23,212 bases of DNA from CAYRML01 sp964425485. Lineage in GTDB: Bacteria; Bacillota; Dehalobacteriia; UBA4068. The notes under the pieces were generated by a model, which was not told where the DNA came from, did not search any database, and was given only the letters and a program-made list of their open reading frames with translations. Within the stretch, counting starts at the first letter, position 1. Every line of letters starts with the position of its first letter. A program made the position numbers and the translations under genes. Below are positions 14,297-22,569 of the stretch, in pieces. The stretch is from assembly GCA_964425485.1 (NCBI GenBank), contig CAYRML010000017.1, positions 1 to 23,212 of the forward strand, in the 5' to 3' direction.

Positions 14297-16756
14297 ATGG
14301 ATTATATAAATGGAAAGATCCTGAACCGTAATATAGAATCGGAGATGAAAAAATCATATATTGATTATGCCATGAGCGTTATTGTTGGCCGGGCCTTGCC
14401 CGATGTGCGTGATGGCTTTAAGCCGGTGCATAGGCGCATCTTATATTCTATGTATGAGCAAGGGATCACGCCGGACAAGCCTCATAAAAAATCAGCCCGT
14501 ATCGTGGGGGATGTTTTGGGTAAATATCATCCTCATGGTGATACAGCAGTTTATGATGCTTTGGTACGCATGGCACAGGACTTTTCTATTCGCTATCCTT
14601 TGGTTGACGGGCAAGGCAACTTTGGTTCCGTGGACGGGGATTCGGCGGCGGCCATGCGTTATACGGAAGTAAAGCTTAAGCATTTCGCCATGGAAATGAT
14701 GGCGGATATCAATAAAGAAACGGTGGATTTTATTGATAATTATGACGGCAGCGAGAAAGAACCTGCAGTTTTGCCTTCCCGGTTGCCTAACTTACTTGTC
14801 AATGGTTCTTCCGGTATTGCTGTGGGTATGGCAACTAATATACCGCCGCATAATTTAGGTGAGGTGGTTGACGGCATAGTGGCTTTGATCGATGATCCGG
14901 AAATTACTATAGCGGATCTGATAAAAAAGATTCCGGGCCCGGATTTTCCTACGGCGGCTTTGATATTGGGGACTGAGGGCATCCGTTCCGCCTATGAGAC
15001 TGGGCGTGGTTCGGTCAAAATCAGGGCTCGTTCTGTCATTGAAAGCATGAACAACAATAAGCAGAGGATACTTATCACGGAACTCCCATATCAGGTAAAC
15101 AAAGCAGCTTTAATTGAGAAAATTGCTGATCTGGTGCGTGATAAAAGGATAGAAGGCATAACAGATTTGCGGGACGAAAGTGACAAAGATGGTATGCGCG
15201 TGGTCATCGAGCTGAAAAAAGAGGCTAATGCCAATGTTATACTTAATCAGCTCTACAAACATACGACACTGCAGACATCTTTTGGTATCAATATGCTGGC
15301 TTTGGTCAATGGAGTGCCGCAAGTTTTGAATCTCAAGGAGGTTCTAGAGCATTATGTCGAACATCAAAAAGAGATAATAATCCGCCGCAGCCGTTTCGAT
15401 CTTAAAAAAGCGCAGGACAGGGCCCATATTGTTGAAGGCTTAAAAATTGCTCTGGATTTTATTGACCAGGTTGTGGAAACCATCCGCTCTGCCGCCAATA
15501 CCGAAGAGGCCAGAACTAATTTGATGGAACGCTTCGGTCTTTCACAAATTCAGGCGCAAGCTATTTTGGAAATGCGTTTACGCGCTCTGACAGGCATGGA
15601 AAGGGAAAAACTGGAAGAAGAATATAAGCAATTGATCAAGACCATTGCTTATTTGACCGAGATCTTAAATAATGAAAAATTGCTCCTTTATATTGTCAAA
15701 GACGAGCTGCAGAAAATGCGGGAAAAATATGCCGATCATCGGCGTACCGTGATTACAAAATCCGATGAAGAATTATCCGATGAGGACTTGATTGCTGAAG
15801 AAGATATGGTTATTACTATCACCAACAAGGGCTATATCAAACGTATCAGTACCAGCAATTATCGTCAGCAGAAGCGCGGTGGTAAAGGCATCACGGGTAT
15901 GACTACCAAACAAGAGGATTTTGTGGAGCAACTTTTTATCACCACTACCCACCATTTCCTCATGGTCTTTACCAAAAAAGGGCGCGCTTATAAATTCAAG
16001 GTGCATGAAATCCCGGAGGCCGGGCGGCATGCTAAAGGTACCGCTATCGTCAATTTATTGGCCTTGGAAAGCGGCGATAATATGACGGCTGTCATTCCGG
16101 TCAAGGAATTCAGCGAAGATCTTTTCCTCTTTATGTGCACGGCCAAAGGTGTGGTCAAGCGCAGTATTTTAAGCGAATATTATTCCAAACGCCAAGCCGG
16201 ATTTAATGCCATTACCTTAGATGAAGGGGACGAACTGATAAATGTGAAGCTGACTGCCGGCAATGAAGATATAGTTTTGTCCACAGCTATGGGCGCTGCC
16301 ATCCGCTTTGATGAAAACGAGGTCAGGCCTATGGGACGTCTGGCCAGAGGGGTCAGAGGCATAACTCTGAGCTCGGGTGATTATGTGGTAAGTATGGATT
16401 CCATGCGGGAGCTGGATGAATTGCTGGTTATTTCGGAAAAAGGTTATGGCAAGCGTACCCCGCTTGATGATTTCCGCAAAACGAGGCGCGGCGGCAAGGG
16501 GGTTTATGCCATGAAGTGTAATGAAAAAACCGGCAAGCTGGCGGCTATCGAGGTTGTTCGCGATGGTGATGAGGGGATGATTATTTCCCGTGATGGTATC
16601 ATCATCCGCATTGATGCTGCCGATATTTCTAAGCAAGGGCGTTATGCTCAGGGTGTACGCGTTATCAAGTTGGATGAAGGGGATATCGTGGTTGATATGG
16701 CTAAAGTCATTACCAAAGATGATGATCCGGAAAAAGATATAGAGATAGAAGATTAG
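14297..16756 (+). CDS. gyrA: DNA gyrase subunit A
   Basis: 819 residues. The breakage-reunion domain contains HPHGDTAVYDALVRMAQ and AAAMRYTE, with the catalytic tyrosine Y122. Residues 83 and 87, the quinolone-resistance positions in E. coli numbering, are Thr and Asp. Thr83 is the natural residue in several bacteria, so it is not by itself evidence of resistance. The C-terminal beta-pinwheel carries the GyrA box QKRGGKG (525-531), which marks it as gyrase and not topoisomerase IV ParC. The protein ends in an acidic tail. ATG 14297 follows GGAGGAGGAAA; an upstream in-frame start at 14276 lies before that site. It is cotranscribed with gyrB. Confidence 0.97.
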   Translation: MDYINGKILNRNIESEMKKSYIDYAMSVIVGRALPDVRDGFKPVHRRILYSMYEQGITPDKPHKKSARIVGDVLGKYHPHGDTAVYDALVRMAQDFSIRYPLVDGQGNFGSVDGDSAAAMRYTEVKLKHFAMEMMADINKETVDFIDNYDGSEKEPAVLPSRLPNLLVNGSSGIAVGMATNIPPHNLGEVVDGIVALIDDPEITIADLIKKIPGPDFPTAALILGTEGIRSAYETGRGSVKIRARSVIESMNNNKQRILITELPYQVNKAALIEKIADLVRDKRIEGITDLRDESDKDGMRVVIELKKEANANVILNQLYKHTTLQTSFGINMLALVNGVPQVLNLKEVLEHYVEHQKEIIIRRSRFDLKKAQDRAHIVEGLKIALDFIDQVVETIRSAANTEEARTNLMERFGLSQIQAQAILEMRLRALTGMEREKLEEEYKQLIKTIAYLTEILNNEKLLLYIVKDELQKMREKYADHRRTVITKSDEELSDEDLIAEEDMVITITNKGYIKRISTSNYRQQKRGGKGITGMTTKQEDFVEQLFITTTHHFLMVFTKKGRAYKFKVHEIPEAGRHAKGTAIVNLLALESGDNMTAVIPVKEFSEDLFLFMCTAKGVVKRSILSEYYSKRQAGFNAITLDEGDELINVKLTAGNEDIVLSTAMGAAIRFDENEVRPMGRLARGVRGITLSSGDYVVSMDSMRELDELLVISEKGYGKRTPLDDFRKTRRGGKGVYAMKCNEKTGKLAAIEVVRDGDEGMIISRDGIIIRIDAADISKQGRYAQGVRVIKLDEGDIVVDMAKVITKDDDPEKDIEIED

Positions 16757-16757
16757 T

Positions 16758-16799
16758 AAATAAAAGAGACATTCCCAGATGGGAATGCCTCTTTTATTT
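16758..16799. terminator. Bidirectional terminator between gyrA and the pilus operon
   Basis: AAATAAAAGAG-CATTCCC (16758-16776) pairs with GGGAATG-CTCTTTTATTT (16781-16799), with one internal mismatch and loop AGAT. The right arm runs into the stop codon of the convergent pilT-like gene, so both operons share this hairpin. Confidence 0.9.
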
Positions 16800-17860
16800 T
16801 ACAGCTTAAGTTTTTTCTTCATAGCCTCATAATTGACGCTGTAGGTGAGCGCATTTTGCGCCGTAATCAGTCCTTCTTCATAAAGATTGTAAATACTGTT
16901 ATCCATAGAAATCATGCCCATATCGGCCGAGGAGTAGATGGTGGAGTCTATTTGGTGGATTTTTGACTCCCTTATCATATTGCGGATGGCATTGTTACAG
17001 ATCATGATCTCAAAAGCCGGCACCAATGTGCCCTGGGTGGATGGTATCAGCTGTTGAGAGATGACTGCCTGCAGCACCATGGCAAGCTGGATACGCACCT
17101 GTTTTTGCTGCTCGGAGGGGAAGACATCTATGATGCGGTCTATGGTATTGGCCGCGCCCAATGTATGCAGAGTGGAAAAGACTAGCTGGCCGGTTTCCGC
17201 CGCGGATAAGGCGATGGATATTGTTTCTAGATCGCGAGCTTCTCCTAATAATATTACATTTGGCGCTTCCCGCAACGCCGCTTTTAATCCTTGGGCATAG
17301 CTGGGAGTATCGATATATATCTCCCTCTGAGTAACGATGCTTTTATCGTGTTTATGGATGAATTCCAAGGGATCTTCCAGCGTTATGATATGGGCTTGGC
17401 GATTTTTATTGATTTTATCTATGAGGCAGGCCAAAGTTGTTGATTTACCGCTGCCGGCTGGGCCGGTGACCAGGATAAAGCCTTTTGTACGTTTATGTAA
17501 TGCCAGCACTTCGGCCGGGATCCTCAATTTTTCCGGTTGCGGCAGTTCGAAGAACATTATTTTTAATACGGCGGCCATAGAGCCCCTTTGCATAAAAGTG
17601 TTGGCCCGGAAGCGCCCAACTTGCGGCAAGGAAAAGGAAAAGTCATCATCCAAACACTTTTCCAGAATGGCTATATCGCGGCCGGACAATTCATATATCT
17701 CCTCTATCAGATTTTTGGTGTTGAAAGGTAAAAGTTTTTCTCCCTTGGAGATAATATTACCGTTTTGTTTGTAGGATAAGGCTTTGCCGGCGATGATAAA
17801 AACATCAGAGGCTTGATTTTGTACTGCCTGATTAAGTATTTGTTTAATATCCAAGGCCAC
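16799..17860 (-). CDS. pilT: PilT-type pilus/secretion ATPase
   Basis: 353 residues, typical PilT length. Walker A is GPAGSGKST (133-141), the Asp box is ITLEDPLEF (159-167), the Walker B region is NVILLGEARD (201-210) and the His box is STLHTLGA (229-236). AIRNMIRE (291-298) is the PilT-characteristic C-terminal motif. The tetracysteine zinc motif and long N-terminal domain of PilB/GspE are absent. PilT family members are hexameric motors that usually power pilus retraction. This is the only ATPase in the operon and is the last gene. GTG 17860 is the longest start, but AGG lies almost against it; TTG 17854 is an alternative. It may act with the PilC protein at 19601-20629. Confidence 0.88.
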   Translation of the reverse strand: MALDIKQILNQAVQNQASDVFIIAGKALSYKQNGNIISKGEKLLPFNTKNLIEEIYELSGRDIAILEKCLDDDFSFSLPQVGRFRANTFMQRGSMAAVLKIMFFELPQPEKLRIPAEVLALHKRTKGFILVTGPAGSGKSTTLACLIDKINKNRQAHIITLEDPLEFIHKHDKSIVTQREIYIDTPSYAQGLKAALREAPNVILLGEARDLETISIALSAAETGQLVFSTLHTLGAANTIDRIIDVFPSEQQKQVRIQLAMVLQAVISQQLIPSTQGTLVPAFEIMICNNAIRNMIRESKIHQIDSTIYSSADMGMISMDNSIYNLYEEGLITAQNALTYSVNYEAMKKKLKL

Positions 17861-17884
17861 ACCTGCTTTCTTTTCAAAAAAATC

Positions 17885-18292
17885 TTATTCGACTTCCACG
17901 GGGGTGCTGTCGAATTCTATTTTATAATCATCATAATCCCATTGTGATTTCAGGACGAGCTTGCGGCAAACGACCTGATAATTGCCGCCTTGATTGTCCA
18001 CAACCAACAGCAGCTCCTGATTGTCCGAGGCATCGATATGATAGGTATTTTGGGCAAGCGGCCGTCCGCTTTTCAGCTTGGCTTCGATATCTGCCAATTG
18101 TTCTTCGGCTTTATTGTCTGCTTCATAATACGCGCTAACAGATTGGGCGGTTTTTTGTGTCAGTTGCCAATCATTGTTAGCGGTTAAGAGAGCCAGCGAA
18201 CCCAAGGTGATCAGGCACAAGATGATAAAAATCATGATGATTGAAGGGCCGCCCAAACCCAAGGGCATTTTGAACTTTTGTTTATTATTCAT
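17885..18292 (-). CDS. Short single-pass pilus-operon protein, PilX-like position
   Basis: 135 residues. A glycine-rich start (LGLGGPSIIM) leads into one hydrophobic helix (about 17-37), then ANNDWQLTQKTAQSVSAYYEAD, a helical stretch that looks like the post-membrane helix of minor pilins. There is no Gly-Phe...Glu prepilin cleavage site. The rest is a small acidic, beta-rich domain ending in PVEVE. I do not recognise a named family. Start ATG 18292 follows AGGAGGTG; an in-frame GTG at 18301 lies within that site and is rejected. It overlaps the end of the preceding gene by 8 bp and precedes pilT by 24 bp. A pilus-assembly accessory role is inferred from context. Confidence 0.7.
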   Translation of the reverse strand: MNNKQKFKMPLGLGGPSIIMIFIILCLITLGSLALLTANNDWQLTQKTAQSVSAYYEADNKAEEQLADIEAKLKSGRPLAQNTYHIDASDNQELLLVVDNQGGNYQVVCRKLVLKSQWDYDDYKIEFDSTPVEVE

Positions 18293-18749
18293 AGCCGACA
18301 CCTCCTAACGCAAGCCTTTCGGCATTGATGCCGCTATAGTATTTTTTGCTTTGCAGTTGATAAATGGTCTTGTCGTTAGCATCAGTAGGCGAACTTATGA
18401 TATATGTATAGATTAACATGGCCCCGGAGGGGCGCTCTTGTACTTCCGTTTGTCTGCTCAGCCGATAAACGGCTTTATCTTTATCCGTCTGTTGCCATTG
18501 TTCATCAAAATATACAGTTTGCGCCGTCAAATCAATTTGTTGCCAATCTTGGTTTTTATCTAATTCCGCGGCTGACTGGGCCACTAAAATAGCACTGTTT
18601 AAGTCCAGGCTTTGCCGGGACAAGCCATCTGCTCTAGCAAAAACTTGGATTACGATGGCACAGGCGAAAGCTAAAAAGGCAAGGACTATGATCATTTCCA
18701 TGAGAAAAAGATGGGTTTTGGAAATGTTGTTGCTTTTTATCATCATCAT
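18285..18749 (-). CDS. Prepilin-like protein lacking the canonical glycine
   Basis: 154 residues. KTHLFLMEMIIVLAFLAFAC gives an N-terminal prepilin-like helix with a glutamate (E18) in the position of Glu+5, but histidine (H13) instead of the usual glycine at -1. One hydrophobic helix (about 19-37) is followed by SRQSLDLNSAILVAQSAAEL, resembling the extended alpha-helix of minor pseudopilins, then a beta-rich globular part. It is likely a minor pseudopilin or a pilin-like adaptor, and processing by a prepilin peptidase is uncertain. The ATG overlaps the preceding stop (ATGA), indicating translational coupling. Which of the three successive ATG codons is used cannot be told. Confidence 0.72.
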   Translation of the reverse strand: MMMIKSNNISKTHLFLMEMIIVLAFLAFACAIVIQVFARADGLSRQSLDLNSAILVAQSAAELDKNQDWQQIDLTAQTVYFDEQWQQTDKDKAVYRLSRQTEVQERPSGAMLIYTYIISSPTDANDKTIYQLQSKKYYSGINAERLALGGVGYE

Positions 18750-19243
18750 ACCCCCTGCTCCGTACGCAAAGAGAGGGTCAAGGAACGGCTTTGTCCATTA
18801 TGGTTCAGGCAGTCGATTTGCAGTATGTTATTATTCAAAGACAGGGCCAGACCATAACTGGGTATGATGGCCAGTCCGTCAGCAAGTCTAAAATCGGCTC
18901 CTTTGCTGATATACATTTCGCAAAGATTGCCCTGGTATTCATAAATCCATGTTTCATTGAGTTGGTCGTCTTGCTTATCTTGCAGCACCAGCACATCAAC
19001 ACCTTCTTTTTGCAGCACCTTTATCGAGCCCATCTCATCGGCCTGACGCACTTTTGTGCTGATATAAGAAAGGGGAGTGCGATATTGGAAATTTGAGTCG
19101 GCAGCATCATTGATGCTGCTATATGTATTGGCGGCTAGAATAACTGTGATAAGGGAGCTGAAAGCAAAAATAAAGAGTACCATCATGACCAATATGAAGC
19201 TCCAGGATTTATTATTATGGACAAAACTTGATTTTTTTGGCAT
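18746..19243 (-). CDS. DUF4860-like membrane-anchored protein
   Basis: 165 residues. A short basic N-terminus, one transmembrane helix (about 14-37), then an extracytoplasmic domain. The segment RTPLSYISTKVRQADEMGSI (55-74) and the later ETWIYEYQGNLCEMYI fit my recollection of the DUF4860 family, which occurs in clostridial pilus-like loci. No prepilin cleavage site is present. The function is unknown, though its place among pilC, pilin-like and pilT genes implies an envelope assembly role. It is 12 bp after the preceding gene and overlaps the next by 4 bp. Confidence 0.68.
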   Translation of the reverse strand: MPKKSSFVHNNKSWSFILVMMVLFIFAFSSLITVILAANTYSSINDAADSNFQYRTPLSYISTKVRQADEMGSIKVLQKEGVDVLVLQDKQDDQLNETWIYEYQGNLCEMYISKGADFRLADGLAIIPSYGLALSLNNNILQIDCLNHNGQSRSLTLSLRTEQGV

Positions 19244-19255
19244 GTCCTTTTCTCC

Positions 19256-19591
19256 TTAATCTTTTGCAGCTGCCAGGTCGATAACGATAATATCCGGCAA
19301 AATATTGGCGGCAAACACCTCATAGTGCACGATAAAACGTTTATGATCATAAGAGATACCGTAATTATCCTCCAGATATTGTATATCAGGAGGATACATG
19401 CCTTCTATGGCATAGCATTGTACGGTTGCCCTCTTGAGAGCATCCGTCAATATTTGCCTGCTTTGCTGATCGGAAGAGGCGGAAATGCCGCCGACGCCAA
19501 GAAAGACGAAGATAAAAAGGCAGAAGAATACTATTATGGGGATGACAAGTTGCCGCCACAAGCCATCTTTTTTTTGACCTATCTTTATCAT
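19256..19591 (-). CDS. Small single-pass protein of the pilus-like operon
   Basis: 111 residues. A basic N-terminus (MIKIGQKKDGLWRQ), one strong hydrophobic helix (about 15-36), then a short conserved-looking ectodomain with CYAIEGMYPPDIQYLEDNYG and VHYEVFAANILPDI. It has no G|FxxxE prepilin site, although it sits directly after pilC, where a pilin gene is common. I recall similar small proteins from clostridial pilus or secretion clusters, but no defined function. Start ATG 19591 follows TAGGAG. The preceding pilC ends 9 bp upstream. Confidence 0.65.
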   Translation of the reverse strand: MIKIGQKKDGLWRQLVIPIIVFFCLFIFVFLGVGGISASSDQQSRQILTDALKRATVQCYAIEGMYPPDIQYLEDNYGISYDHKRFIVHYEVFAANILPDIIVIDLAAAKD

Positions 19592-19600
19592 AAGCAGCTC

Positions 19601-20629
19601 CTATCCCATGGTGGATAATATGCCTAAAAGCGGGAACATCACAGATATCAGCACGGATCCTACTAGAACCGAGATGATGGTGATGGAAACAGGCTCTATC
19701 AAAGCGACTTTCTGCGAGAGGGCGCTTTGGTATTCCTCTTCATAGAGGTTGGCCACATATTGAGCGGCGCTGTCTATGGAGCCGGTATGGCTGCCCATAG
19801 CCAGTATACCCATAGCCGAGTGCGAAAAAAGGCCAATCTCCGCCAAAGTCTTGATTAAGGAGAAGTCTTTTTGGTCTTGATTGTGTATGGCCGTCACGAT
19901 CTTCTCTCTGATAAATTGATCCTGAACCGCCTGAGCTGACATCTGTAAAGATTGCATGGTGTCCAATCCGCTGGACATCATCATTGATAAAGAGGAAGTG
20001 AAGGTGACCAGCGAGAAATTTTCCCTAGCTTTTTTGCCGGCAATAAAATGGGAGAAGGCTGAATTGTCCTTTTGCTTTTTGCTGAAAATGATATATAATA
20101 TCAGCAAAACAGCCATTATGATTATAAATATCCAGTAATAGCTATTGATCCAGGCGCCGAAGCTCATCATGGAGATAGCCCAGGGGGACATGTGAGCGCC
20201 TAGGTTATTGAACACTTGCTGAAATACCGGCAGCACTTTTACAGATAAAAAGACCAATACCGCCAGCATCATGATGATCAGTACGGTTGGATAGGCTACG
20301 GCACCTTTCACAGTCTCTTTCATCTCATGCTGTCGGTCATAATATGCGGATAATGAAGACATAACGACATCTAACTGGCCAGATTTGGTGCCGATCTCCA
20401 CCATATTGATCATATGTTCGGGAAAAACTTTTGTTTCTTGCAGAGCCTGAGCCAAAGAGACATTATCGCTCAATTTATCTGCTATGGTGGCAAAAAGCTG
20501 TTTGCGGGGGGTCTCCTTTGTATCATCGGCAATCATTTGTATGCCATTATGGATCAGCATGCCGGATTTAATCATCATAGCGGCTTGTTGGCAGAAAATG
20601 GCCAGTTCTTTATCGGAAAGTGGTTTCAT
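19601..20629 (-). CDS. pilC: PilC/GspF-type inner-membrane platform protein
   Basis: 342 residues, somewhat shorter than the usual 400. It has two repeats of the T2SSF domain. The first (about 5-125) includes SGMLIHNGIQM and MVEIGTKSGQLDVVM. The second (about 200-320) includes MMSSGLDTMQSLQM and LAMGSHTGSIDSAAQYV. Three hydrophobic helices lie at about 112-135, 157-180 and 315-338. The protein forms the platform that couples the cytoplasmic ATPase to pilin insertion or removal. I chose ATG 20629 because GGAGGT (complement 20636-20641) lies 6 nt upstream; ATG 20635 directly abuts it. First gene of the - strand operon, behind a good promoter. Confidence 0.88.
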   Translation of the reverse strand: MKPLSDKELAIFCQQAAMMIKSGMLIHNGIQMIADDTKETPRKQLFATIADKLSDNVSLAQALQETKVFPEHMINMVEIGTKSGQLDVVMSSLSAYYDRQHEMKETVKGAVAYPTVLIIMMLAVLVFLSVKVLPVFQQVFNNLGAHMSPWAISMMSFGAWINSYYWIFIIIMAVLLILYIIFSKKQKDNSAFSHFIAGKKARENFSLVTFTSSLSMMMSSGLDTMQSLQMSAQAVQDQFIREKIVTAIHNQDQKDFSLIKTLAEIGLFSHSAMGILAMGSHTGSIDSAAQYVANLYEEEYQSALSQKVALIEPVSITIISVLVGSVLISVMFPLLGILSTMG

Positions 20630-20683
20630 AACCATACCTCCATGATTGCCTTTTAAGGCAGAATAAACTTTGCTTTTACCATC

Positions 20684-20712
20684 ATTATAAAGAAAAAGCT
20701 CGATATAAACAA
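20684..20712 (-). promoter_or_regulatory. Promoter of the pilus-like operon
   Basis: On the - strand, TTGTTT (complement 20707-20712) and a perfect TATAAT (complement 20684-20689) with 17-bp spacing, about 45 bp before the pilC ribosome binding site. A short dyad AACAA-gatt-TTGTT (20708-20721) overlaps the -35 and could be an operator. Confidence 0.65.
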
Positions 20713-20787
20713 GATTTTGTTACTAAAGTTGATACTTAATTGTAAAATAAATAAATATATTTGATAGATTTTACTGAATTTTTATTG

Positions 20788-20800
20788 TATAATTTATAAT
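20788..20800 (+). promoter_or_regulatory. Tandem -10 elements upstream of the SARP gene
   Basis: Two perfect TATAAT hexamers (20788-20793 and 20795-20800) lie about 80 bp before the SARP start. No good TTGACA match is visible. TTACTG (20771-20776) is 18 bp from the second, which may reflect dependence on an activator. Confidence 0.45.
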
Positions 20801-20831
20801 AGGGTATGTTTTAAATAAAATTACTTTTTCC

Positions 20832-20849
20832 TTTGGCAAAATTGTCAAA
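20832..20849 (+). promoter_or_regulatory. Inverted repeat in the SARP gene leader
   Basis: TTTGGCA (20832-20838) and TGTCAAA (20843-20849) pair across a 4-nt spacer with one G-T pair. The repeat lies about 30-50 bp downstream of the -10 elements and just before the GGGATGG ribosome binding site. It could be an operator for autoregulation or a small leader hairpin. Confidence 0.3.
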
Positions 20850-20877
20850 TTTTTAAACAAGGGATGGTAGTTCTGCT

Positions 20878-22113
20878 ATGGCTAAAAATCGAGAACATAA
20901 TAGCAGTATATTGGAGATACAAATGCTGGGAGATTTTTCTTTGAGTTATAATGGTCATTGCCTTTTTGGGGATAAAGTTCGCAGCAAGCAATTATGGAAT
21001 CTTCTGGAATACCTTTTGGTCAATCGCAACAGAGAGGTGTCCAGTGAACGTATAATGCAGGCCTTATGGCCTGATGATGATATAGAAGATCCAGCTAATG
21101 CTTTGAAAAATCTGGTTTATCGTCTGAGGAATATGCTGAAAAAATCCTTGCATATATCTTCCGGGGATATCATCGTTTATAACCATGGAACATATGTTTG
21201 GAACTCAACTTTTCCCTGCAAGATTGATGTTGACGTCTTGGAATCGGCATATGAATCCATACATAACAACCCTATTGATGCACAGAACCTGAGAAAAAAA
21301 TATAATGAAATCATCAAAATATACCGCGGCGGATTTTTGCCTCAGTCTTCCTATAAAGACTGGGTGATTCCTTTGGCGGTATATTATCAAAGAATTTATA
21401 TGGAAACAGTGGATAAGTATTGTCAGCTGCTGCTTATGGAAAAAGATTTTTCGGCTATTCAGGAAATTTGCCTACATGCTATTTCTATGGATCCTTTTAT
21501 TGAAATAAATCATGCTTTATTGATAAAATCCCTAATCGGCGCCCATAATTATGATAAGGCTTTAGATCATTATAATGATGTTTGCAAAATGTTTTATGAC
21601 GAGCTTGGTGTCAAACCTTCGGAGATTATCACTGATTTATACCAGGAAATTTCTCAACAGAATATGGGCACAGGCAGTGATCTTGTCTCTATCAAAGAGG
21701 ATCTGAACGAAATCTCTGATATTTCAGGCGCTCTTTATTGCAATTATGATATGTTCAAGATGATTTACAGGCTGGAGGCCAGAGCAGCCGAGCGTTCTGG
21801 GAAATCGATATATATCGCTTTGTTGACTGTGAACACAAAAGAAGAAAAAATCATACCGACCCCCAATATGGAAAAAGCTTTTGCCCTGATAAAAAATATG
21901 ATTATGGACTCTTTACGCAAAGATGATATTATAACCAGATATGGCAAAACCCAGTTTTTACTGATGCTTTCCAACCTGACTTATGAAAATTGCAATATGG
22001 TGTTGGATCGTCTGATTAAAAATATAAATGCCAGCTATATAGGTAAAGATTTTAAATTGCTGGGGCAAATGCAGCCTTTGGATCATGTCGGATGGGGTGA
22101 TATTGATGCCTAA
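20878..22113 (+). CDS. SARP-type regulator: winged-helix, BTAD and degenerate GGDEF-like domains
   Basis: 411 residues, cytoplasmic. Residues about 10-105 are an OmpR/SARP DNA-binding domain (LEIQMLGDFSLSYNG, RSKQLWNLLEYLL, ALWPDDDIEDPANALKNLVYRLRNML, YNHGTYVWN). Residues about 115-265 are a helical BTAD domain with TPR-like repeats (IDVDVLESAY, YRGGFLP, HYNDVCKMFYDELGVKPS). The remainder (about 280-400) looks like a GGDEF fold, but the signature reads RYGKTQF where RYGGDEF is expected, so diguanylate cyclase activity is unlikely. It probably activates the downstream small genes and perhaps the divergent pilus-like operon. The start follows GGGATGG at 20861. The next gene overlaps its end by 8 bp, so they form an operon. 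Confidence 0.82.
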   Translation: MAKNREHNSSILEIQMLGDFSLSYNGHCLFGDKVRSKQLWNLLEYLLVNRNREVSSERIMQALWPDDDIEDPANALKNLVYRLRNMLKKSLHISSGDIIVYNHGTYVWNSTFPCKIDVDVLESAYESIHNNPIDAQNLRKKYNEIIKIYRGGFLPQSSYKDWVIPLAVYYQRIYMETVDKYCQLLLMEKDFSAIQEICLHAISMDPFIEINHALLIKSLIGAHNYDKALDHYNDVCKMFYDELGVKPSEIITDLYQEISQQNMGTGSDLVSIKEDLNEISDISGALYCNYDMFKMIYRLEARAAERSGKSIYIALLTVNTKEEKIIPTPNMEKAFALIKNMIMDSLRKDDIITRYGKTQFLLMLSNLTYENCNMVLDRLIKNINASYIGKDFKLLGQMQPLDHVGWGDIDA

Positions 22114-22543
22114 ATTTAAAGATAAACCGATAGCAGGTAATATATCACGCTTTCGCTTGCAGCTGCAAAAAACCGATAATTATGATCTGGCCGGTTCTTT
22201 ATATAATGATTATTATGGTTTTGCCATTGATTTTTCTGGTGTCAGGTATCTGCTGAGCATTTTAGATGAGTTTTTTGATTATGTCAATTTTCCTCAGGCC
22301 GGCAATAAGAAAAGAAGTTTTGCGGCCGAGAAAAATAAAAGCGCTGAAGGATTATCTTTTATGTTGCGGGATATAAAGCCTGAAGAACAACTGCAGGCAG
22401 ATACTGATGATTATATTATTCTCCATGTTCAGTTTCGACAATATTCTTCCTGGCAGGGGATCTTACAATGGCCAAAAGAAAAGAAAACCCTACGATTTCG
22501 CAGTGAACTGGAATTGGTACAACTGTTGGCAAATTTGATATAA
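22106..22543 (+). CDS. Two-part protein of unknown function with a WQG/FRSELE module
   Basis: 145 residues, soluble, no signal peptide. The first half (about 8-75) includes YDLAGSLYNDYYG, IDFSGVRYLLSILDEFFDYVNFPQ and NKKRSF. The last 45 residues (about 101-145) contain YSSWQGILQW (W116) and RFRSELELVQLL (F131). The same spacing and residues reappear in the next gene, so this is a shared module. I do not know a function. ATG 22106 is chosen because GGGGTG lies 6 nt upstream; ATG 22085 is in frame but lies within the SARP gene without a site. Its overlap with the SARP gene suggests a functional pairing. A terminator follows. Confidence 0.75.
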   Translation: MPKFKDKPIAGNISRFRLQLQKTDNYDLAGSLYNDYYGFAIDFSGVRYLLSILDEFFDYVNFPQAGNKKRSFAAEKNKSAEGLSFMLRDIKPEEQLQADTDDYIILHVQFRQYSSWQGILQWPKEKKTLRFRSELELVQLLANLI

Positions 22544-22569
22544 TAGTATAAAAAATATATAATGTGAGA

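Noticed and set aside
14543..14558. Thr at GyrA position 83 as a possible quinolone-resistance change
   Set aside because: Thr83 is the wild-type residue in several bacteria and Asp87 is intact, so no resistance claim is supported.
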